Source: JBNJFY01 sp051747265
Lineage (GTDB): Bacteria > Bacteroidota > Rhodothermia > Balneolales > Balneolaceae
NCBI GenBank assembly: GCA_051747265.1
Contig: JBNJFY010000005.1
Location: 62,001 to 126,000, forward strand
Length of the DNA stretch: 64,000 nucleotides
Reading direction: 5' to 3'
Program-made: the position numbers and the translations under genes
Part shown: positions 9,196 to 18,938 of the stretch, piece by piece
How positions within the stretch are numbered: position 1 is the first letter of the stretch
Layout: every line of letters begins with the position of its first letter
The notes under the pieces: model-generated
Database searches by the model: none
Seen by the model: only the letters and a program-made list of their open reading frames with translations
What the model was told of the DNA's origin: nothing

Positions 9196-10407
9196 CTATT
9201 GAATTTCCCCGGCTTGTCGAAGGGCATATCGTGCGGTTAATGGCCCGATTAGTTCATGAATCAATGTCGCGCCCATGATAATCGATAATATTAGATCAAA
9301 TTGATCAGTAAATATTGGTTTTTGACTAATAATCAGGGCTAATCCAATTACAATGCCTCCTTGCGGAATCAAACCGCCGAAAGTGTACCTCCGAACTTTA
9401 GGGTCAGCATGAGAAATTCGGGCTCCTATATTACTTCCCGTGAATTTACCAATCGATCTAAGCAGTATGAATATAAGGATAGGCATACTGGCTGTGGGGA
9501 TACTTTGGATATCCAAATGCAGGCCGCTGAAGACAAAAAAGAGTACAAAAATCAGTTCTTCGGTGTATCGCTGTATGGTTTTAAATATAAATGAATGTCC
9601 ATTCTTGGTATTGGCCAAAACTAAACCCATCGCCATACAACTGAGCAGGGTATCTACTTTAAGATAACTGGCAATACCGTAGCAAAGGGCGATTAGAGAG
9701 ACCAGTAGAACGATCAATTGACCTTCGCTACTAATTCCCAGCAGATGTATCAGCTGATGCATGATAAAGGCCATAACCAGTCCTACTATAATTCCGCCTC
9801 CGATTTCCAACAGGGCATTACCCACAGATAACCATAACGAAGTACCGGAGCCTAGGAGCAACATGGCAATTGAAGTGGACAAACTGAAAAGTAATATACC
9901 CATGGCGTCATCTATAGCTGCCACGCTAAGAATCGTATCTTTAACTTTACCCTTAGCTTTATATTGGTGAATGACAGCCAGAGTGGTAGTCGGATCAGTC
10001 GGACTGGCCATGGATGCCAATAATAGGGTAAACGCTAAAATAGCCGTCGGTTGAGCCATCGGAAGAAAACCGCTCCACAGCCAGTCTATCAAAAAAAAAC
10101 CACCGGAAATCAAAAAGAAGGGAATTAAGCTTTCCAGTAAGGTGATACTAATAATTTTGGCTTCTTCTTTTTTCAAGTTGGTCCATTTGAGCTCACCGCC
10201 TACTTCAAAAACGATAAAGGCCAAACTGAGAGATAATATGGGGTCGGCTCGGGCCAATTGTTCTGGGCTCAATAAGTTCAGGAGGGAGGGACTAAACCCA
10301 ATCCCGGTAAGCATATATCCGATAATTTTCGGTAGACCGATCCGTTCAAAGATCCAGCCAACCAAATATGCCGTTATAACCAGTAAGCCAAGCGATAACA
10401 GCATCAT
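9196..10407 (-). CDS. cation:proton antiporter, CPA2/KefB-like
   Basis: Inner-membrane Na+(K+)/H+ exchanger. The 403 residues contain about 12 hydrophobic segments. Family features include the N-terminal GLPKIIGYMLTGIGFSP segment, ASMASPTDPTT in the middle, AAIDDAMGILLF with the paired acidic residues expected in the transport helix, and GLIPQGGIVIGLALI near the end. The C-terminal TrkA-N/RCK regulatory domain found in Kef-type channels is absent, so it is the short antiporter form. It lies 50 bp upstream of one matrixin gene and 95 bp downstream of the other on the same strand, so co-transcription is possible. Confidence 0.9.
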   Translation of the reverse strand: MMLLSLGLLVITAYLVGWIFERIGLPKIIGYMLTGIGFSPSLLNLLSPEQLARADPILSLSLAFIVFEVGGELKWTNLKKEEAKIISITLLESLIPFFLISGGFFLIDWLWSGFLPMAQPTAILAFTLLLASMASPTDPTTTLAVIHQYKAKGKVKDTILSVAAIDDAMGILLFSLSTSIAMLLLGSGTSLWLSVGNALLEIGGGIIVGLVMAFIMHQLIHLLGISSEGQLIVLLVSLIALCYGIASYLKVDTLLSCMAMGLVLANTKNGHSFIFKTIQRYTEELIFVLFFVFSGLHLDIQSIPTASMPILIFILLRSIGKFTGSNIGARISHADPKVRRYTFGGLIPQGGIVIGLALIISQKPIFTDQFDLILSIIMGATLIHELIGPLTARYALRQAGEIQ

Positions 10408-10502
10408 ATGTTCAGATTATTTTGAGGCCATTGGGTGGGTTGAGGAATGAGAAAATAGAAGTTGGGGATAAGATAAATGATGAACGTAATTAATATGCGA
10501 GA

Positions 10503-11468
10503 TCAAAGCGTCGAATGCACTGGTTGGCTTTGAAAGGAAGTGCATTGCTCTTGTAAGGCATGAATGTCTTGATCGGATAGCTTCAATTCGTTCGTATCCT
10601 GGCCATTTCGCAGATAATGCATAATAGATTTTGAGTTGGAGACATGATCAATACCCAAAGCGTGCCCAATTTCATGAGTTAGAACCAATTTTAAATCAGC
10701 AATATTTTCAAAGTGAAATATTTGAATTTCGTGCTGATCTGAGCGTGAGATGTATTTACCTCGGAAATAGTCATCAGAACCACTGTACAATTTATTATAC
10801 TGGTTGGCCTGTTCTTTATTCCGTAATTTTGATGAATTTATTTGTGAGCCTAAATCATTAATTCGACTAATTATAGTATCTAAGTGAGTATGATACTTGG
10901 ATAGCTTTGTTTTATAATCATTAATTTCTCTTTTTAATGATTTTATTTTTTCATCATCATAACTTGATATGCCACCACCAGTATTGATGAATTTTACTGT
11001 TTTATTGTATTCGGAAACTAATTTGTTGTGTTTGCGATTGATTTTCTCGTATAAACTATTAGTACGCTCATAAACATGATACAAGCTGTCATATTTTGCT
11101 TGCAAATTTTGAATAATTAATCGCTCATGATTGATTTGTTCTTCAACAACTTGCCGTACTTGCATTGAACGTTGCTCTTTTCCATAAACAAAGTGAATAG
11201 GAATTCCTTCTTGAGCATCATACCTGATCACTTGTTGATTTAAGGCCGTCGACCATAGTTCCTGAACATCATCAAGCAATTCAACGACCAACTCTTCAGA
11301 GATCATGAAATGCGGATCAATATCACCTACACGGATGGAGATAGGTTCTTGGCAAGGAGATTGGGCTAGGGTGGGAGATACCGTAAAACTCAGCCATACA
11401 AACAAAAGAAGCAGCCCACTACGTATAGTGGTAAATGGTATAGACGATATGGTACGAGATGTGTCCAT
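10503..11468 (-). CDS. secreted matrixin-like metalloprotease with coiled-coil insert (paralogue)
   Basis: Paralogue of the 8255-9145 product with the same architecture. It has a signal peptide ending near TLAQ (residue 36), the conserved ISIRVGDIDPHF segment, a coiled coil of about 130 residues (about 105-240), and then the zinc motif HEIGHALGIDH (265-275) with SIMHYL. A short extra tail follows the shared Cys-containing end. Its coding sequence is noticeably more AT-rich than the other copy, especially in the coiled coil, so this is not a recent duplication. It probably acts in the periplasm or outside the cell. Function unknown. Confidence 0.75.
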   Translation of the reverse strand: MDTSRTISSIPFTTIRSGLLLLFVWLSFTVSPTLAQSPCQEPISIRVGDIDPHFMISEELVVELLDDVQELWSTALNQQVIRYDAQEGIPIHFVYGKEQRSMQVRQVVEEQINHERLIIQNLQAKYDSLYHVYERTNSLYEKINRKHNKLVSEYNKTVKFINTGGGISSYDDEKIKSLKREINDYKTKLSKYHTHLDTIISRINDLGSQINSSKLRNKEQANQYNKLYSGSDDYFRGKYISRSDQHEIQIFHFENIADLKLVLTHEIGHALGIDHVSNSKSIMHYLRNGQDTNELKLSDQDIHALQEQCTSFQSQPVHSTL

Positions 11469-11714
11469 ATTCCGATTTTCTGCTGATAAACTGCTGTTTT
11501 GTTCATTATGGATCAGGCTTGAACCTGAAAGAACTAAGGTTGTATTAAGAAATTGTTAAGAAACTACCTGTTTGTAATTAGGCAATTTGTGCACTCGAAG
11601 TCAAATTAAGTATGATTATTTATATCCAATTGTGTACGGTTAAACAGAGAGGTAATTGGCAATAATTAACCGATTGAATTGGACGATTAACTTAGTTGAG
11701 TAATCGAGCGGTTA

Positions 11715-12161
11715 TCATGCCAAGAAGTCGTGAATGCCACCAAAAGTATCTTGCCACCCTTGAACACATGCATTGTAGAATTCATCCGCTTCAGCCTGAT
11801 CCGGCAAGCCATCTTGAATGACTTTTAATGTCGCCCCATTGGCAACCGGTTTGACTTGAAAAGTAGTGTTGATATCCATCTCAATAGGGAGCGGCTCATC
11901 GATATTTGAATGGTATTGGTAATCCTTCAGTTCCAGCGTATGTGGTGGATTAAATGCACTAATTTTAGCAGCGGTGATGTAGTCGGGCTGATCTTCGGAT
12001 GCTCCCCAGGTAGCTATCCACAGACCACCCACTTTGGGGATCACAATGGCTTGGGCGGCTCCCCACCATTCTTTTATGGCGCTGGGAGTATGCAAGAGGT
12101 TAAACAATTCAACAGCGTTAGCTTCAAATGTATCTTGGTGGGTGAGGGTCCGTGTTTTCAT
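11715..12161 (-). CDS. SRPBCC / AHSA1-like domain protein
   Basis: Single START-like hydrophobic-pocket domain of 148 residues. The sequence follows the Aha1-C-like pattern: ELFNLLHTPSAIKEWWG, GGLWIATWGASEDQPDYITAAKI, LKDYQYHS, and a final helix with ACVQGWQDTFGGIHDFL. Members bind small hydrophobic ligands or assist chaperones, and the specific role cannot be predicted. It sits alone, with no obvious operon partner. Confidence 0.82.
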   Translation of the reverse strand: MKTRTLTHQDTFEANAVELFNLLHTPSAIKEWWGAAQAIVIPKVGGLWIATWGASEDQPDYITAAKISAFNPPHTLELKDYQYHSNIDEPLPIEMDINTTFQVKPVANGATLKVIQDGLPDQAEADEFYNACVQGWQDTFGGIHDFLA

Positions 12162-12259
12162 AGCGATTAATATTTGGTATTGAGTGGTTACCGCTTAGCA
12201 AACAATGTACACAAGAAGCGAGACTGCTAGGGTTAAAATAGAGAACACCGGAAGGGGGA

Positions 12260-12739
12260 TCAGACTATTTGTTCGATATCGGATCGGTCGACAGGTCGAT
12301 CCAATCGTTTTTTATATGCTATCAGATCCGATTTTGGGATCACAGGAAGTTCAATATCCAGATAAGTTATGGTCACTGCATTATCAATATTGATATCTGC
12401 TTTTATCCATTCATCTGTGTTTTGATCGTAATACCAGCTTTGTTGGGCATCACCAAATTCAATCAGTTGCTGTTGATAGGATAACTGCATAAACACAATA
12501 TCCCAGTGTTCGTCGCGGTAATGTTTGGGGGGAAATACAGCGTAGGTTTGTAATTTCTTGCTAATTTTGCCTAATCCCTCTGTGGTGGTATAAAAATCTA
12601 TGTCGTGTAACGGGCGGGTGGATCCATAGCATCGCGCCGCTAATCCACCGACTACCAAGTAAGGCACGGATAATTCATCCAAATGATCAATAATCCACTG
12701 AAGTGCTTTTTGGGTTTTATTTTTAGAAAGATCTTTCAT
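12260..12739 (-). CDS. nucleotidyltransferase-fold protein (MNT/AbiEii-like)
   Basis: Small protein of about 159 residues with the Pol-beta-type motif VVGGLAARCYGSTRPLHDID, where the GG...G.R..DID pattern supplies the metal-binding acids. The C-terminal half has LIAYKKRLDRPVDRSDIEQI, seen in stand-alone nucleotidyltransferases that act on sugar or protein partners. I prefer the ATG at 12739 to the GTG at 12757. Such proteins can be toxin-antitoxin components, but no HEPN or other partner gene adjoins it, so that role is not supported here. A miniature transposon-like repeat lies 32 bp upstream of the start. Confidence 0.7.
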   Translation of the reverse strand: MKDLSKNKTQKALQWIIDHLDELSVPYLVVGGLAARCYGSTRPLHDIDFYTTTEGLGKISKKLQTYAVFPPKHYRDEHWDIVFMQLSYQQQLIEFGDAQQSWYYDQNTDEWIKADINIDNAVTITYLDIELPVIPKSDLIAYKKRLDRPVDRSDIEQIV

Positions 12740-12771
12740 ATTGGCGGCTAATGCCACCTATCCTTTTTTAA

Positions 12772-12900
12772 GAGGGCTTTGCAAAACTACCTGTCATGGC
12801 GAACGTAGTGCGGCAATCCCCTGATTAGATTGTGTAAACGGTGATTGTTACTACATCTTGCCATGACCGAATACATTTAGGAAGGTTTTGCAAAGCCCTC
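12772..12900. repeat. miniature inverted-repeat element, copy A (129 bp)
   Basis: The ends are GAGGGCTTTGCAAAAC and its complement GGTTTTGCAAAGCCCTC. Subterminal inverted sequences (TGTCATGGC and GCCATGACC) lie inside. The flanks are TTTAA on the left and TTTGA on the right, a near-perfect 5-bp target duplication. It has no coding capacity. Close relatives are at 22736, 39168 (opposite orientation) and 47257. Confidence 0.9.
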
Positions 12901-12950
12901 TTTGAGTGAACAACACGTCTGTTAAATTCAGGGCATGACAAGAATTTGAT

Positions 12951-13988
12951 CTATTCTGGATCAGCTATACGAAGTACTTTGGCACCACGCGAACTGCCTA
13001 ATTTTAGTTCACGGAGCGCACGGTTTGCTTCTTCCAAGGGGTATTCCTGGACTTCAGGCTGAATATCCAACTCCGCCGCAATTTGGAGAAACTCTTTCAC
13101 ATCTTTTCGGGTGATATTGGCCACGCTTTTAATTTCCTTCTCCATCCACAGATGGTCGGCGTAATCAAGGTGCTGTAAATAGTTCTGATCACCGGCTTCT
13201 TTGCGTATGGCATTGATCACCAATCGCCCAGCCGGGCGCAAATTTTCCAAGGCTTCCACAATTGGTTTCCAAGCGGGGGTAGTATCAATGATCGCGTGCA
13301 ATTTATGGGGGGCCTGCGCTTCGGTGGGACCACTCCAGTTTGCTCCTAATTCCTCCGCAAAGGCCCGTTGATCGGCATTACGGGCGAATACATATACCTC
13401 GGAGTCCGGGTAGAGATGGTTAACCATAAGCAGCACCAGATGACCGGATGCGCCAAAGCCGGTTAAGCCAAGTCGCTGTCCATTTTCCAGCTGCGTTAAG
13501 CGCAACGACCGATAACCGATGGCACCGGCGCACAACAACGGAGCGGTTTGGGTGTCCTCCAGGGAATCCGGAATAGGATAGGTAAAAGCGGCGGGAACGG
13601 TCATATATTCCGCATATCCGCCATGGGCATCCCGACCGGTGGCCTTGAATTGGGTACACAAGTTTTCCTTGCCTGTTTTGCAAAGCTCACATTCTCCACA
13701 TGCAGAATATATCCAAGCTACGCCTACCCGGGTGCCCACAGAAATAGAATGAACTTGCTCTCCTAGTTGAATCACCGTACCCACCACTTGGTGACCTAAA
13801 ATAACAGGTAATTCCGGAGGGGGCGTGCGATCTTCGATTTCATCCAGCTCGGTATGGCAAACTCCGCACACCGACACTTTAATCAACACCTCATGATCCG
13901 CAGGTTCAGGAAGCGGACGTTCTTCCAACGTTAGGGGAGTACTTTGAGACTTTATTTCCATCAGACCATCTAACAGCATGGCCTTCAT
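12951..13988 (-). CDS. zinc-binding alcohol dehydrogenase, AdhP-like family 2
   Basis: Medium-chain NAD(P)-dependent dehydrogenase of about 345 residues. The catalytic-zinc region VCGVCHTELD and LGHQVVG is present, as is the structural-zinc cluster CGECELCKTGKENLC. The cofactor loop is LTGFGASGHLVL. The usual GHE glutamate after the catalytic-zinc His is Gln here. The family-2 features VGVAWIYSACGECELC and ATGRDAHGGYAEY match the TIGR02822 type as I remember it. The ATG at 13988 (MKAMLLDGLME) was chosen, because the ORF upstream of it has no family-like sequence. Substrate unknown. Confidence 0.88.
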   Translation of the reverse strand: MKAMLLDGLMEIKSQSTPLTLEERPLPEPADHEVLIKVSVCGVCHTELDEIEDRTPPPELPVILGHQVVGTVIQLGEQVHSISVGTRVGVAWIYSACGECELCKTGKENLCTQFKATGRDAHGGYAEYMTVPAAFTYPIPDSLEDTQTAPLLCAGAIGYRSLRLTQLENGQRLGLTGFGASGHLVLLMVNHLYPDSEVYVFARNADQRAFAEELGANWSGPTEAQAPHKLHAIIDTTPAWKPIVEALENLRPAGRLVINAIRKEAGDQNYLQHLDYADHLWMEKEIKSVANITRKDVKEFLQIAAELDIQPEVQEYPLEEANRALRELKLGSSRGAKVLRIADPE

Positions 13989-14153
13989 TTCATCGGGAAG
14001 CATAACAGCAATATTTAACTCAATGGGAGTGAGTGAAGGGATAATAGTAACGGTACGCAATCATCCCCTGAGTATCAATAAAGTGTAGCTCGCCATTAGA
14101 TTGGGCACCCAAGCTTTGTGTATGCATAACTCATGACTAGAATTGGGTTTGCT

Positions 14154-17100
14154 CTACTCTGCGGTGGTTAGCCGTTTAGAAGCAGATGAGCTGGCCCAAT
14201 CAGGGAACCAGCTTTTCTTAGCCAGTCGCTCCATTGCTAGCGACACATGAGCATAAATCACGGGTATCAATAACAAGGTGATAAACGTAGACGCGGTTAA
14301 TCCCCCAATCACGGTTCGAGCCAAGGCCGCCTGTATTTCGCCGCCGGTTCCCCAGCCAAAGGAGAGGGGCAGTAGCCCCAAAATAGTGGTAAAGGTGGTC
14401 ATAAGGATAGGACGCAGGCGCAATCGACCGGCATTGACAACCGCATCCATAATTTCCATATCGTGCTCACGTCGCATCAGATTGATGTAATCGATGAGTA
14501 CAATGGCATTGTTAACCACAATACCAACCAGCATGATTAATCCCATCAGGCTTTGGATATTTACGCTGGTATTGGTGAGCAGCAATATGGGGACCACACC
14601 AATCAGCGCTAAAGGCACAGAGACCATTACGATCAGTGGATCCACAAAACGCTCAAATTGACCGGCCATGACCATATAAATGAGAATCAAGGCAATTAAA
14701 ATGGATAACTGAAAGTCTGCCTGGGCCTCTTGTTGTTCCTGGTATTCGCCGGTGAAGACCAACGAGAATCCTTCCGGTACTTGAATATCAGAGGTGGCTG
14801 CTTGAATATTTTCAACGGCAGAGCCCAAGGCAACATCCGCATTTAAATTTGCGGTAACTGTAGTTACGCGTTGGCTGTTAATGCGATCAATTTCTGTAGG
14901 TCCCCGTCCCAGCTCTTGTTTTACCAAACTGGATAGGGGCACGGTGTTTCCATTGGGTAGATCGATGGATATGTTTTTGAGATCTTGGGTGGTCATCCGG
15001 TCTTGGGGACGCAAACGTACTGTAATGGGATACTCTTCGCCATCGCCTTCCCGAAACACACCAGCCCGGCTACCTCCCAAATTGGTTTGAACGATACGTC
15101 CGACCTCTTGCAGGGATAACCCCAACTCTGCGATTTTGGTGCGATTGAAGATAATGTTCTGTTCCGGACGGCCATCTCGACGTCCCAAACGCACGCCCTG
15201 CACTTCAGGCAGCTGTTCCATGCGTTGCTTGATCTGTTCGGCCAATCGATCGGCTTGCTCCAGATTGTAACCTCGTATCTCCAATTGAATAGCTTCACTG
15301 CCGCCGGATCCGAACAGACGTCGGAAGATCCAGAGTCCGGATTGCGCGCTCACCCGAATGTCCGCCCCGGGAATGGTGCCCACGACTTTCTCGCGCAGCT
15401 GATCCGCAATGGCCGCGGTGGACATGGAGCGTTCCTCCTTGCTTACCATTTTTAATTCAACTTCGGTTCGGCCATCTTCCGCATCAATATCTGTGGTGAA
15501 GTGTTCTACGTCCTCCATAGGTACATGCGCCTTTACGATAGATTCCAGCTCACGCAGATATTCATTGAGAATCATGATTTTGGTTCCCTGCGCCATCTCC
15601 AAATCAATATCGATCTCATCAGAATCGGTTTGGGGAGTCAGTTCCACCGGAATCGTCGGAAAGATCCACAAAGCGGCTCCTAGTAGTACGGCGGTAATAC
15701 CATATACCCACTTTTTGTTATTAAGTACTTGATCTAAGCGTTGCACATAGGCTTGTTCCAGTTGATGCATCCAACGCTGGAAACGACTGGGATCACGCGT
15801 ATCTTCTTGGGCAGGTAGTACCGTCAAGAAGCGACTGGCCAGCATAGGGACCAGGGTGAGCGCAACCAGTAGCGAACAGACAATGGAGAAGACCACCACA
15901 ATGGCTAGTTCTTGGAAGAGTAAGGCAGAGGTGGCCTGCATAAATACCACCGGCAAAAAGATCACCGAGGTAGTCAGCGTGGAGGCTACAATCGCGCCGG
16001 CAACTTCTCGGGTTCCCAATGAGGCACTTTCTTTCAGGCCTTTGCCATTCCGCCTGATGCGAACAATATTCTCCAGCACTACAATGGAGTTATCCACGAT
16101 CAATCCAACCCCCAGCGCTAAGCCTCCAAAACTCATCTGATTGAGGGTGAGATCAGAAAAATAGAGTAAGCCAAAGGTCGCGATAATGGAGATCGGAATG
16201 GACAGGGCGATGATACCCGTAGAGGAACCATTACGAAGAAATAGATAGAGAATTATGACGGCTAGCAATCCACCCCAAATTGTAGAGCTCTGTACGTTGG
16301 AAATAGAGCGTTCAATAAACTCACTTTGATCGGTAGTGACAAAGAGTTCGACATCATCACGCTCTTTGTTTACCCGTTTAACTTCTTTTCGTACGTCTTC
16401 GGCCACCGTGACCGTATTGGCGCCGGTTTGCTTGCGTATGGCAAAACGCACCATGGGCTTACCGTCAATGGTTACCAGCCTTTCCAGTTCTTGATAACCA
16501 TCCACAACGTTGGCTACATCTTTAACCCGAATAGATTGACCGTCCACGCGGCTCACCACCACATTGCGGATATCATCGATGTTTTTGAACTCTCCCAATG
16601 ATCGAACATACAATCTTTGAGTTCCCGAACTTACATTACCCCCAGGCAGGTTTACATTTTCGGAACCAATGGCGTTGACAACATCATTAGAGGTTAATTG
16701 TGCTGCTTTAAGACGATCGCGACGTATTTCTACTTTAATTTCGCGTTGAATTCCACCCCATACATTAATGGCCCCCACACCTGGAATTTTCTCAAAACGC
16801 TTGGTGATGTCCCGTTCCAGCAAACGGGTAAGTTCCTGAATGTCACGAACCTCGGAATTGGCACCTACAATGACAATTGGCGAGTTGTTGGGGTCAAATT
16901 TGCGTATACGTGGGGCTTCCGCCTCCACAGGGAAATCGTCGCGTATTCGATCCAGGGCGGCTCTCACATCATTAGCGGCAACATCGACATCGGTGCCTTG
17001 GGCAAATTCGATACTAACCCATGATTGCCCTTCTTGAGCACTAGATCGAACCTGCTTTACATTGGGAACACCAGCTACTGCGTTTTCCAGTGGACGAGTG

Positions 17101-17288
17101 ATAATGGTTTCCATCTCTTGAGGGCCCACATTGGGATATTCAACCGAGACGTAGAGTTGAGGAAACTCGATGGGAGGGAGGAGGTCGACCGGTAAGAATC
17201 GAAATCCAATAACTCCCAGAGTAATAATAATCAAGAACGCCATGCTGGTGGCTACCGGACGTCGAATGGAAGTATCGGTGATAGACAT
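14154..17288 (-). CDS. RND-family efflux permease (HAE1-like)
   Basis: Inner-membrane proton-driven exporter, 1044 residues, the normal length. It opens with the characteristic SIRRPVATSMAFLIIITLG first helix. The periplasmic porter loops contain NVKQVRSSAQEG, and the transmembrane helix 4 region reads GLIVDNSIVVLENI. That leaves a single Asp in the relay where AcrB has two. The second half repeats the fold (LMGLIMLVGIVVNNAIVLIDYI). It lies 60 bp downstream of its adaptor gene and forms an operon with it. No TolC-type outer-membrane gene is in the window. Substrate not predictable. Confidence 0.95.
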   Translation of the reverse strand: MSITDTSIRRPVATSMAFLIIITLGVIGFRFLPVDLLPPIEFPQLYVSVEYPNVGPQEMETIITRPLENAVAGVPNVKQVRSSAQEGQSWVSIEFAQGTDVDVAANDVRAALDRIRDDFPVEAEAPRIRKFDPNNSPIVIVGANSEVRDIQELTRLLERDITKRFEKIPGVGAINVWGGIQREIKVEIRRDRLKAAQLTSNDVVNAIGSENVNLPGGNVSSGTQRLYVRSLGEFKNIDDIRNVVVSRVDGQSIRVKDVANVVDGYQELERLVTIDGKPMVRFAIRKQTGANTVTVAEDVRKEVKRVNKERDDVELFVTTDQSEFIERSISNVQSSTIWGGLLAVIILYLFLRNGSSTGIIALSIPISIIATFGLLYFSDLTLNQMSFGGLALGVGLIVDNSIVVLENIVRIRRNGKGLKESASLGTREVAGAIVASTLTTSVIFLPVVFMQATSALLFQELAIVVVFSIVCSLLVALTLVPMLASRFLTVLPAQEDTRDPSRFQRWMHQLEQAYVQRLDQVLNNKKWVYGITAVLLGAALWIFPTIPVELTPQTDSDEIDIDLEMAQGTKIMILNEYLRELESIVKAHVPMEDVEHFTTDIDAEDGRTEVELKMVSKEERSMSTAAIADQLREKVVGTIPGADIRVSAQSGLWIFRRLFGSGGSEAIQLEIRGYNLEQADRLAEQIKQRMEQLPEVQGVRLGRRDGRPEQNIIFNRTKIAELGLSLQEVGRIVQTNLGGSRAGVFREGDGEEYPITVRLRPQDRMTTQDLKNISIDLPNGNTVPLSSLVKQELGRGPTEIDRINSQRVTTVTANLNADVALGSAVENIQAATSDIQVPEGFSLVFTGEYQEQQEAQADFQLSILIALILIYMVMAGQFERFVDPLIVMVSVPLALIGVVPILLLTNTSVNIQSLMGLIMLVGIVVNNAIVLIDYINLMRREHDMEIMDAVVNAGRLRLRPILMTTFTTILGLLPLSFGWGTGGEIQAALARTVIGGLTASTFITLLLIPVIYAHVSLAMERLAKKSWFPDWASSSASKRLTTAE

Positions 17289-17348
17289 AATGGAAAATAT
17301 TTAAATCTGATTAATCAAATACTCATGTGAGGTCCCAATTGAATAGGC

Positions 17349-18701
17349 TTACGATGAACTGGTATCCGCATCTTGTTGGGTGCTTACACTTGGCGGGGTT
17401 TGATATTCGCGATTCATTACCCGTCGTAATAATTCTTCGCTTTGCGACTCCTGAAGTCTGAGCAGACGCTCCCATGATACCGTACGCACCCGAGCCTGAC
17501 TTTCCGATCCTACCAGTAAATTTTGCCCCAGCGTGATTACCCATTGCCCACTTTCGATACCGGATATACCAGAGGCTTGCCTTCCACGGGCGATAATTTC
17601 TATAGGAATAAATTCTACCGGGGTCGGACTGGTATATGGGGGCGGATTATCCGGATCAATATCTTCGACCGGTTGCACCTCCTGATTGAGGGAAGTTGCT
17701 ACAAATATGCCATCCTCACCCGTATTAGGATCATCATAAATGGCCGCATTCGGTATTAGGATTGCTTGTTGACTTTCCCCATATAAAATATCTACAGTAA
17801 CAAACATACCCGGTTTCAGAAGACCATCCGGATTGGGGATATCAATTTCAGCTCGAGCACTGGTGGTCACGCTATTTAGGAATGGCGAAATGCGAGAAAC
17901 TTCCGCGGTAATCACGGTATCACCTAGTTGATCGGAAAAAACACGAGCGGTTTGTCCTTCGCGAACGTAAGAGAGCATTTCTTCCGTTAAATCAACATAG
18001 ACCTTAACCCGATCAATTTTTCCAAAACGGAACAATGCAGTGTTGGTATTAACATTCATACCTTGTTCTACATTACGTTCGCCTATTCGGCCACTGAAAG
18101 GAGCTCGAATAACAGTCCGGGACAATTGTTCTTGTCGTTCTTCGACCAAAGACGCTGTTTGATCCCGTTGCGCTTCGGCCAATTCCAAATCAGCTTCAGC
18201 CGATTCCAGCTCGGCTTGGATGGTTTCCAGTTCCTGATTACTGCTCAACTCTTTTTCACTGAGTTGTCGAATCCGATCATATTGCGATTGTAATCGTTTG
18301 AGTTCCGTTTCCGCTTGACGAACTTGGGCTTTATTAATACGTAATTGCGCTTGCGCTTGTCTTAGTTGTTGTTCGTAAACCTCAGAACGCAACCGTATTA
18401 ATACCTCATCTTTTTGAACATATTGACCGGTTTGCACTAAAACTTCTTCAACACGGGCATTAACCTCCGGATAAATTTCAATCTGATTGAGTGCTACTAC
18501 ACTGCCACTTAAACGCTCTTCTAACGGAAGGGAGCCAAAACGAGCCTGAACCGCTTGTACAGCTGGATTAGTACTAGATTGGGTAGACCCACCCGAAGAA
18601 TTGGAAGAGGATGAAGATTGGTCCGACCCCGTGCATGCTGTAAATGCAATGGTTCCGAACACAAGGAAAATAATCTGCGCAAGCAACTGTCGATAGTTCA
18701 T
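17349..18701 (-). CDS. RND efflux periplasmic adaptor lipoprotein (MFP/HlyD)
   Basis: Membrane fusion subunit that links the pump to an outer-membrane channel. The lipobox Cys23 is in FTACTGS, followed by a Ser/Gly-rich linker. A lipoyl-type half-motif (VNARVEEVLVQTGQYVQKDE) starts the fold. A long helical hairpin rich in Gln, Glu and Leu covers about 110-200, and the second lipoyl half reads VIRAPFSGRIGERNVEQG. Beta-barrel and membrane-proximal parts follow. An Asp/Pro-rich insertion (about 340-365, DPDNPPPYTSPTP) is longer than usual. It is the first gene of the two-gene efflux operon. Confidence 0.93.
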   Translation of the reverse strand: MNYRQLLAQIIFLVFGTIAFTACTGSDQSSSSSNSSGGSTQSSTNPAVQAVQARFGSLPLEERLSGSVVALNQIEIYPEVNARVEEVLVQTGQYVQKDEVLIRLRSEVYEQQLRQAQAQLRINKAQVRQAETELKRLQSQYDRIRQLSEKELSSNQELETIQAELESAEADLELAEAQRDQTASLVEERQEQLSRTVIRAPFSGRIGERNVEQGMNVNTNTALFRFGKIDRVKVYVDLTEEMLSYVREGQTARVFSDQLGDTVITAEVSRISPFLNSVTTSARAEIDIPNPDGLLKPGMFVTVDILYGESQQAILIPNAAIYDDPNTGEDGIFVATSLNQEVQPVEDIDPDNPPPYTSPTPVEFIPIEIIARGRQASGISGIESGQWVITLGQNLLVGSESQARVRTVSWERLLRLQESQSEELLRRVMNREYQTPPSVSTQQDADTSSS

Positions 18702-18938
18702 AAACTGATAATCCTGGTATTGAGTCAGTATCGCCCTTAATCCTTAACCTAATTGCATGCTTCCAGCAATCAGGTCAATAGAAATTTGAGATATTGGTTT
18801 AATGTTTAAGTAATAGATAACACACGTAGAGGAGCAACCATTCTGTGTTTACGTCTTTTAACAGGCGGACTAGCTTTTTATAAAGTGTTATTCGGTGGAT
18901 TATCGTAGAACAAAATTACACCTCAAAATGGGGCCTGA

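Noticed and set aside
12260..12739. Nucleotidyltransferase considered as a toxin-antitoxin half
   Set aside because: No HEPN or other partner gene is next to it; the 3' neighbour is unrelated and the 5' neighbour is a repeat.
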